A stretch of 64,000 nucleotides of DNA from Herbiconiux daphne (lineage in GTDB: Bacteria; Actinomycetota; Actinomycetes; Actinomycetales; Microbacteriaceae), in assembly GCF_024979295.1 (NCBI RefSeq), contig NZ_JANLCJ010000009.1, positions 57,513-121,512 on the forward strand, written 5' to 3'. Within the stretch, counting starts at the first letter, position 1; each line of letters opens with the position of its first letter. Shown here one piece after another: positions 59,096 to 64,000 of the stretch. A program made the translations under genes and the position numbers. A model generated the notes under the pieces. It saw nothing but the letters and a program-made list of their open reading frames with translations, was not told where the DNA came from and did no database searches.

Positions 59096-60724
59096 ATGAC
59101 ATTCGTGATCAAGCACACCATCCGCGCGGGCGTCGAGTCGCCCGATGGCTACCGAGCCTCTGGCTGGGTGCCTACCCTGAGTCTCGCCCTGCGAGGCCCG
59201 GTGCCGCCGGCCTCCGCACTCGTCTGGTCGGTGTCGAAACCGAACGGCTCGGCGTGGTTCGAGACCCGGGTGCCGGTGTCGGAGTGCCCGGCCGAGCAGG
59301 TGGTCACCGTCGATCTGGGCGCGGCCGAGCGTGGAGCCGAGATCACCGAGACGGGCTCGGTGCCTTTCACTCTCCGGCTCGTCTGCGAGCTCGACGGCGT
59401 CGACGACCTGCTTCATGACGGTGCGCTGGCGGTGGTCGCGCTGGGTGCTCCCGAGGAGTACCGGTTCTCGATCGACGAGCGCTGGCTCGACGGCCCGGCG
59501 CTCGTGGGTCTCGACTCCGTCGACGAGGCCGATGCACCGAAGCTCCGCATCGGCCTCTTCGTGGGCGGCGACATCGACGTCTATCGGCTCTCGGCGCACT
59601 GCTTTCGCGACGGAGGCCGCATCGCGCCGGCATCCGACATCGAGGTGGCGCACACCAGCACCGCCACCGACGGCACCGTGGTCGGCCGACACGTCATCAT
59701 CGATTTCGATGCGATCCGCGGATGGAACAATCTGAGCGACTCGGGCTGGGGAGGCGACTGGCAGCTCCTCGACGCCGTCGACGGCGCCTACGAGGTGAAG
59801 CTCCTGCTCGACTCGGCGGTGATGCGGTGCGTGGGATTCACGGTCGAGAACGGGCGCATCGTGGCGCCCGGACTCATCGAGGCAGATCCGTGGACGGGCC
59901 CCGTGGTCTTCGTCGACCCGACGCCACCGGCGGATGCCGGCGAGGCGCCGACGACACCGCTGGGCGTGGAGCGAACGCCCCTCTTCTTCGGCGACATCGA
60001 TTCGGCCGCGAGCTGGGCGACCATCGATGACGTCTACGCGGGGCGCGTCGCCTCCGACTCCACGGAGGTCGTCAGTGCGATGGCCGTGCTCGATCCCCAG
60101 ATCGCGGCCACAGTGCAGGCATACGTCGACCGGGCGGAGCGGCTGATCCTCACCTGGGAGGCCGAACTGCTCGAGGCCGAGCCGCCGTTCGATTCTGCCC
60201 AGGTGCTCGCCGCCGAGGCCGTCGAGCGCGAGCAGCCCGGGTATCTCGACCTGCGCGACGCGGCCGCCGACGTGCCCGACGCCATCGTCGTGCACCTGAG
60301 CGGCCAGCCGGTCACGGTCGGCGACCTCCGAGCCCGCATGGCGGCGATCTTCACCGCGGCCGGGCGCCGCATCGAGGTGGCGGCCGGTCATGTCGACGAC
60401 GAACTCGCTCCCTATCGCGCCGTGCTGCAGGGCGACAAGCTGGCCCTGTTCGAAGAGCGCCCCGCGAACGCCTTCGTCTACACCACCACCGACCGGGTGG
60501 TCATCGAGACCCCCGAAGAACTCGCCGGCGCCGAGTTCTGGTTCTACGAGGGGCCGCTCGACCTGCCGAGCACGGCGACGGTCGACGGATCCACCATCGA
60601 CGTGCACGTGCAGGGGTGGCGGGTCATCGGCTGGCAGTTCGACCCATCCGGAGCCATCGTCGATCGCTTCGAGCAGCAGGGCTACGGCTCCTCCGCCCCC
60701 CTCTCGGCCTTCCGCCCGAGCTAG
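59096..60724 (+). CDS. Hypothetical protein (542 aa), unrecognised domain architecture
   Basis: A large soluble protein that I do not recognise. It begins TFVIKHTIRAGVESPDGYRASGWVPTLSLAL and has a beta-rich first half (VVTVDLGAAERGAEITETGSVPFTLRLVCEL), a central GWNNLSDSGWGGDWQLLDAVDGAYEVKLLLDS motif, an acidic proline linker near 280, a helical AVLDPQIAATVQAYVDRAERLILTWEAELLEAE segment and a C-terminal beta segment (ATVDGSTIDVHVQGWRVIGWQF). No signal peptide or TM helix. Codon bias is normal, so it is a real gene. It lies 31 bp downstream of the two-TM protein, a possible partner. Confidence 0.7.
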   Translation: MTFVIKHTIRAGVESPDGYRASGWVPTLSLALRGPVPPASALVWSVSKPNGSAWFETRVPVSECPAEQVVTVDLGAAERGAEITETGSVPFTLRLVCELDGVDDLLHDGALAVVALGAPEEYRFSIDERWLDGPALVGLDSVDEADAPKLRIGLFVGGDIDVYRLSAHCFRDGGRIAPASDIEVAHTSTATDGTVVGRHVIIDFDAIRGWNNLSDSGWGGDWQLLDAVDGAYEVKLLLDSAVMRCVGFTVENGRIVAPGLIEADPWTGPVVFVDPTPPADAGEAPTTPLGVERTPLFFGDIDSAASWATIDDVYAGRVASDSTEVVSAMAVLDPQIAATVQAYVDRAERLILTWEAELLEAEPPFDSAQVLAAEAVEREQPGYLDLRDAAADVPDAIVVHLSGQPVTVGDLRARMAAIFTAAGRRIEVAAGHVDDELAPYRAVLQGDKLALFEERPANAFVYTTTDRVVIETPEELAGAEFWFYEGPLDLPSTATVDGSTIDVHVQGWRVIGWQFDPSGAIVDRFEQQGYGSSAPLSAFRPS

Positions 60725-60798
60725 AGCGCCCGGTCTCCCTCACCGACGACGTGCGGGCGCTGAAGCCGTGCACGTGGTGAGGGAGCCGGGCGGCTGCC

Positions 60799-61059
60799 TC
60801 AGTAGCCGATGGCGAGGCTGGCGATCGTGGTGACGATCGAGATGATGATGGTCACGACGAACAGGATCGCACCCACGATGATGCCGACGAACGCGGGAGT
60901 GTTCTTGTAGCCGGCCTTCTTCGACTGCGAGTAGGCGATCGCGCTGATGACCAGCCCGATGATGTTGAAGAACACGGCCACGATCAGGCCGACGAGGCCG
61001 AGGGTCTTGCCGGGGTAGTCGACGCCGGCGGGCGGTGTGGACAGGGCGGGCTGGGTCAC
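60799..61059 (-). CDS. Small two-TM membrane protein (DUF4190-like)
   Basis: An 86-residue membrane protein. Pro-rich cytoplasmic start (TQPALSTPPAGVDYPGKT), TM1 about 20-42 (LGLVGLIVAVFFNIIGLVISAIAYSQSKKAG), TM2 about 53-83 (FVGIIVGAILFVVTIIISIVTTIASLAIGY). This topology and the AYSQSKKAG loop resemble DUF4190-type envelope proteins. Start: GTG with AAGGAG 6 nt upstream, better than an upstream ATG that lacks a ribosome site. Function unknown. Confidence 0.7.
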   Translation of the reverse strand: MTQPALSTPPAGVDYPGKTLGLVGLIVAVFFNIIGLVISAIAYSQSKKAGYKNTPAFVGIIVGAILFVVTIIISIVTTIASLAIGY

Positions 61060-61149
61060 GAGAATCTCCTTCGACGGGCGCAGCCGAGCGCTGCGTGGAG
61101 ATACTGTGACACAGATCACATGAAAATGACAAAAAGTCAGAATCGGTTG

Positions 61150-61374
61150 TCAGGCGTCGATGCTCCGCACCTGCGCCGCGAACCACGAGCGGCTGCGATC
61201 GAGGGAGACCCAGAGTCGCGCGGCGCGGGTGTTGCCTGCCAACCCGCCCTCGAACACCTGTCGCAGACGCACCCAACCGATCGTTCCGACGTCGGGATGG
61301 GTGCGGCTGCGAGCGTGCCAGAGATTGTCGTCGATCTGTTCGAAGTAGATGTCTGATTCGCTCACAGGCGTCAT
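61150..61374 (-). CDS. Small hypothetical protein (74 aa)
   Basis: A 74-residue protein (TPVSESDIYFEQIDDNLWHARSRTHPDVGTIGWVRLRQVF ... WFAAQVRSIDA) with alternating strands and many aromatic residues. No family recognised. The ATG at 61374 is preferred; an upstream open frame shows no similarity. Codon use fits the genome, but no clear ribosome site was seen, so confidence is moderate. Confidence 0.5.
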   Translation of the reverse strand: MTPVSESDIYFEQIDDNLWHARSRTHPDVGTIGWVRLRQVFEGGLAGNTRAARLWVSLDRSRSWFAAQVRSIDA

Positions 61375-61479
61375 TCGGCGCGACCGCCGCATCGGTTTGG
61401 CGGCCAGGCCAACCCGCAGGAAACCTGAGCCGACGGCGTGGTTGCTTGGAATGTCGGAGGTGCGGCGCACAATGTCCCC

Positions 61480-61644
61480 ATGAACAACTTCGAAACGTGC
61501 GAACGCTGTGAAGGCTCGGGCGCCGACCCGATGCAGGCCTTCTACGAAGACGAGGTGGCCCTCTGCCTCGAGTGCCGGGGCGACGGTGTCGTCGTGTCCT
61601 TCGAGATCCGTCGTGAAGAGTTCGAGCTGCGCCTCTCCGCGTGA
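61480..61644 (+). CDS. Small zinc-ribbon protein (54 aa, DnaJ-type CxxCxGxG pairs)
   Basis: A 54-residue protein with two CxxCxGxG knuckles: CERCEGSG (Cys7, Cys10) and CLECRGDG (Cys29, Cys32), the arrangement of one half of the DnaJ central zinc domain. It should bind one zinc ion. The rest (VVVSFEIRREEFELRLSA) is a short beta/charged tail. CACAAT (61468-61473) ends 6 nt before the ATG. Too short for DnaJ, so perhaps a free-standing adaptor or redox-sensing finger. Confidence 0.7.
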   Translation: MNNFETCERCEGSGADPMQAFYEDEVALCLECRGDGVVVSFEIRREEFELRLSA

Positions 61645-61735
61645 GCGGTGGCGCAAAGAAAACGAACAGATAACGAATCCTGGGGTGTGCTGCAATATGC
61701 CTCCGAACCGGTCACGATTCTCCTAGGAGGGATCG

Positions 61736-62002
61736 ATGGGCAACAGATACCGGCGCACCATCTCTCCTCAGAGTGCCGCCGGTTCGCCCGCCGACTCCGT
61801 CGACTCGTCCGACCCCTATGCCGCCTACCTCAGCTGGGTCGCGCAGGGTCGCCCGTCGATGACGGGTGGCGGGGCGGTTCGACCCGAAGCCGGCACGGTG
61901 TTGCTCTCTGAGCACGTGCAGGTGCAAGAACTGTCCAGCGCCCTGCCTGAACCCGAGAAGTCGTCGCCGTGGCGACGGCTCGTCGCGGCGTTCCGGCGCT
62001 GA
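61736..62002 (+). CDS. Small hypothetical protein (88 aa)
   Basis: An 88-residue, Ser/Pro-rich protein (GNRYRRTISPQSAAGSPADSVDSSDPYAAYLSWVAQGRPS ... WRRLVAAFRR) of low complexity, probably disordered in its first half and with a basic amphipathic tail. The strong AGGAGGGATCG before the ATG and the conserved-looking PYAAYLSWVAQGRP segment support a real gene. Function unknown. Confidence 0.6.
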   Translation: MGNRYRRTISPQSAAGSPADSVDSSDPYAAYLSWVAQGRPSMTGGGAVRPEAGTVLLSEHVQVQELSSALPEPEKSSPWRRLVAAFRR

Positions 62003-62067
62003 ACGGCACCAGACAGGCCAAACCAGACCTGAACTGACCGGAACCGCCCTGACCGCCCCGCCGTCCG

Positions 62068-62349
62068 TCAGGCGCGGTCGCCGAGCGAGAAGCTCACCGA
62101 GCCGCCCTCGTCGATCTGGGCGTCGAGCACCTTGTCGTGCAGGGCATCCGCCGCTGCCGGCTCGAGATAGATGCGGGCACCGCCGCTCTCGACCACCTGA
62201 TCGGCCGGCTCGGGAGCCGGTGCGACCGCGACCGCGAAGTCGTTCCCGGAGTCAGCGCTCGAGATGCGGAGTCCGCCTTCGGCGGCCCCGACCGTGCGGT
62301 CGGCGAGGTTCTTGACGACGACGCCGGCGTTTGCGGTGAGGGTGAGCAT
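62068..62349 (-). CDS. HesB/IscA-like domain protein without cysteines
   Basis: A 93-residue protein with the outline of the HesB/IscA fold: GLRISSADSG, ADQVVESGGARIYLEPAAADALHDKVLDAQIDEGGSVSFSLGD. The three Cys that hold the iron-sulfur cluster in IscA-type carriers are all missing (there is no Cys in the chain). GGAGAGCTC lies before the ATG. Actinobacterial homologues are often labelled Fe-S assembly protein, but without ligands that role is doubtful. It may be a structural relative with another purpose. Confidence 0.7.
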   Translation of the reverse strand: MLTLTANAGVVVKNLADRTVGAAEGGLRISSADSGNDFAVAVAPAPEPADQVVESGGARIYLEPAAADALHDKVLDAQIDEGGSVSFSLGDRA

Positions 62350-62450
62350 GAGCTCTCCTTTCGTGTGAGAACGGAAGCTCACCACCCTTCCCCTCCTGCC
62401 TCCGCCCATCAACCCCGACGGAGCACCCTCTGCGGGAATTCACACCGCAT

Positions 62451-62801
62451 TCAGCGGCGGCGCTCCTGCGAGGCCGGGGCATCCGACACCGGATGCCCGC
62501 CGTCGTTTCCGATCAGCCGCCAGACCGCCCGGGTGAGACCGGGGTGCTCCAACGCGATCTGCCGCAGCACACGATAGTTGCGCTGGGGCGACGGGCGCTG
62601 CCCGCCGTTCTCGTTGATGTTGTCGGCACGCAGCAGGTAGACCACGAGCTCGTCGACCGTCGGCAACTCCTGCATGAAGTCCCACGGATCCTCGCCCGCC
62701 AGCAGACGCTCGTGCACGATGGTGTCGAGCTCGTCGGCCGCTTCGGCGCGCAGCACTTCGAGGCTCGCTCTGCCCCGGGGCAGGTGCTCGTTCGTGGTCA
62801 C
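62451..62801 (-). CDS. Hypothetical protein (116 aa)
   Basis: A 116-residue predominantly helical protein (SLEVLRAEAADELDTIVHERLLAGEDPWDFMQELPTVDELVVYLLRADNINENGGQ) of unknown function; no TM helix. GTG start with TAGGCT (62808-62813) ending 6 nt upstream, a typical leaderless arrangement in this window. Codon bias supports expression. No recognisable family. Confidence 0.65.
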   Translation of the reverse strand: MTTNEHLPRGRASLEVLRAEAADELDTIVHERLLAGEDPWDFMQELPTVDELVVYLLRADNINENGGQRPSPQRNYRVLRQIALEHPGLTRAVWRLIGNDGGHPVSDAPASQERRR

Positions 62802-62855
62802 CCTTCGAGCCTAAGCACGTCTCGCCGCGAGGCCGAATCGAGGTGCGCTCACCTG

Positions 62856-63728
62856 TCAGAGCTGGGAACCGTCGATCGAGAAGGTGTCGCAGCCCTGCGG
62901 CCCGTTCGACAGTCCGGTCTCGAACCAGCGCTGGCGCGATTCGCTCGAGCCGTGGGTCCAGGTCTCGGAGTTCACCTCGCCGGTGCTCTGCTGCTGGATG
63001 CGGTCGTCGCCGATCACGGATGCCGCGTTGAGAGCATCCGCGATCTGCTGCTGGGTCACGGGCTCGAGATAGGTCACGCCGTTCTCGTCTTCGATCGTCG
63101 AGGCCGCACCGACCCACGCCCCGGCGTAGCAATCGGCCTGCAGCTCCGTGCGCACCGAGTCGGAGGCCGGCCCGGTGAGCGAATGATCGGTGTTGCTCAG
63201 GATGCCGGTGAGCTGCTGGATGTGGTGACCCCACTCGTGCGCCACCACGTACATCTGCGAGAGCGTGCCACCGGAGGCACCGAACCGGGTGCGCAGTTCG
63301 TCGAAGAACGAGGTGTCGACGTAGAGGGTCTCGTCGGGAGGGCAGTAGAAGGGACCGGTCGCACTCGAGGCCTGGCCGCAGCCCGTGCTCGTGGACTGCT
63401 CGAACAGCACGAAGTCGGCCGGCGATCGGTAGGCGACGCCCAGCTGAGTTGCCGCGTCGGCCCAGTAGACGTCGAGCGAGGTGGCAGCGCCCACCATGAG
63501 GCAGTCGACGCTCGCGTTGGCGTCGGCCCCGGTGGTGCAGCTGAGGGTCTCTTCGGGCTGTGATGCCTGCTGGCCACCGCCGGCGAGACCGGTGAGGTCG
63601 ACCCCGAGAACCTGCGACAGGATGAACAGACCCACCACGACCACCACGCTCCCGCCGCCGATGGCCGCGTTGCGTCCGCGCTTGGAGACCTTGCTCGAAT
63701 CGAGCCGGGAATTGTCGTTGAAGGTCAT
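62856..63728 (-). CDS. Membrane-anchored neutral zinc metallopeptidase (YpfJ/KPN_02809 family)
   Basis: A 290-residue putative zinc protease. One TM helix (about 21-41, AIGGGSVVVVVGLFILSQVLG) anchors an extracytoplasmic domain with the HExxH-type motif VVAHEWGHHIQ (His164, Glu165, His168), LQADCYAGAWVG (third ligand region) and C-terminal THGSSESRQRWFETGL. Several cysteines (residues 64, 76, 117, 129, 205, 282) may form disulfides. TACCGT (63734-63739) ends 5 nt from the ATG. The target is unknown. Confidence 0.87.
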   Translation of the reverse strand: MTFNDNSRLDSSKVSKRGRNAAIGGGSVVVVVGLFILSQVLGVDLTGLAGGGQQASQPEETLSCTTGADANASVDCLMVGAATSLDVYWADAATQLGVAYRSPADFVLFEQSTSTGCGQASSATGPFYCPPDETLYVDTSFFDELRTRFGASGGTLSQMYVVAHEWGHHIQQLTGILSNTDHSLTGPASDSVRTELQADCYAGAWVGAASTIEDENGVTYLEPVTQQQIADALNAASVIGDDRIQQQSTGEVNSETWTHGSSESRQRWFETGLSNGPQGCDTFSIDGSQL

Positions 63729-63919
63729 GCTTCACGGTACTGCGAGGCGCGGTTTTCCGCCGGACACGCCCGGGCTGCACGACTGACTTGCGCACCTCGG
63801 TGAAACCCACGTAATCTAATCCCTCGTCACCCCACAGGTGCGGAAATGCCGAAGAGCTTTCCGGCCTCAAGCGGGACAAAACCAACACCACACAAAACCT
63901 TCCCAGGTAGTCATCGATT

Positions 63920-63947
63920 TGACAGCCGGGTAAGAAGTGGTAGGGTT
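63920..63947 (+). promoter_or_regulatory. Strong sigma-A-type promoter, possibly of an rRNA operon
   Basis: TTGACA (63920-63925), 16-bp spacer, TAGGGT (63942-63947), followed by a GT-rich leader to the window end with no start codon in a convincing context. The perfect -35 and non-coding leader are reminiscent of an rRNA or tRNA-type operon to the right. The other 190 bp of this 272-bp tail hold no recognisable feature apart from the metallopeptidase promoter. Confidence 0.5.
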
Positions 63948-64000
63948 GTGAAGTTGCCCAGTGGGCTGGTCGTGAGGCTGGTGGCTGGTGCGTCCGATCC

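Noticed and set aside
62440..63891. 483-codon minus-strand open frame over the metallopeptidase
   Set aside because: It is a shifted frame of the clear HEWGHH protein and has Arg-rich junk composition.

Overview
The window looks like a chromosomal segment of a high-GC Gram-positive actinobacterium, most likely of the family Microbacteriaceae. The basis is the strong GC bias, near-exclusive use of G/C-ending codons, many start codons placed 6-8 nt after a TANNNT -10 box (leaderless mRNAs), LytR-CpsA-Psr proteins, an F420/PPOX-type oxidoreductase, a maltokinase, and a pheA / diacylglycerol kinase / serS / HAD / tRNA-Ser neighbourhood. The genus cannot be fixed from the sequence alone. No phage, integrase, transposase, CRISPR array or plasmid backbone was seen.

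Layout. 1-3009: two LacI-type palindromes, then an O-acetylhomoserine sulfhydrylase (metY) and a flavin monooxygenase of the NtaA/DszA type. 3174-8602 (minus strand): a ROK regulator followed by a GguA-GguB-ChvE-type monosaccharide ABC importer. 8670-17495: an MDR efflux pump, a VanY-like carboxypeptidase, an SDR/TetR divergent pair whose operator recurs upstream of an isochorismatase-like gene, a secreted amidase-like protein, a hydrolase/TetR pair, and a MerR-GyrI regulator. 17541-26206 is core: pgm, pheA, maltokinase, a DUF5997 / LysR-substrate-domain pair, a lipid kinase, serS, a HAD phosphatase and tRNA-Ser(TGA). 26446-33455: a secreted ScyD-like protein, a PPOX protein, MerR + aldo/keto reductase, ArsR + SRPBCC, two tandem LCP ligases and tRNA-Ser(GCT).

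33456-39957 holds a Fic protein with a striking double operator, apparently lower in GC than its neighbours, then a LacI-controlled GPH sugar symporter + GH2 glycosidase operon. 39989-54255 is a redox/detoxification stretch: HxlR + VOC, DUF445, three alpha/beta hydrolases, a cupin, a CPA1 antiporter, a large LuxR (LAL) regulator, a fourth hydrolase with a TDT-type transporter, an AlkA-like glycosylase, an SDR and a PhzF-like protein. 54252-64000: a CoA-binding protein, a membrane molybdopterin oxidoreductase, a three-repeat cell-wall-binding protein, several small or unknown proteins, a zinc metallopeptidase, and at the right edge a strong promoter without a gene in the window, possibly that of an rRNA operon.

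How genes work together. Most accessory genes form small self-contained regulator+enzyme modules (TetR/SDR, TetR/hydrolase, MerR/AKR, ArsR/SRPBCC, HxlR/VOC, LacI/GPH/GH2, ROK/ABC), and in most of them a symmetric operator is visible at the expected place. The most intriguing are the Fic gene with two identical ACTTGAA-N15-TTCAAGT elements 41 bp apart, the 34-bp symmetric double ArsR dyad, the shared TetR operator linking two transcription units, and a 78-bp near-perfect palindrome after the monooxygenase gene. No complete undescribed system could be proven from sequence alone.
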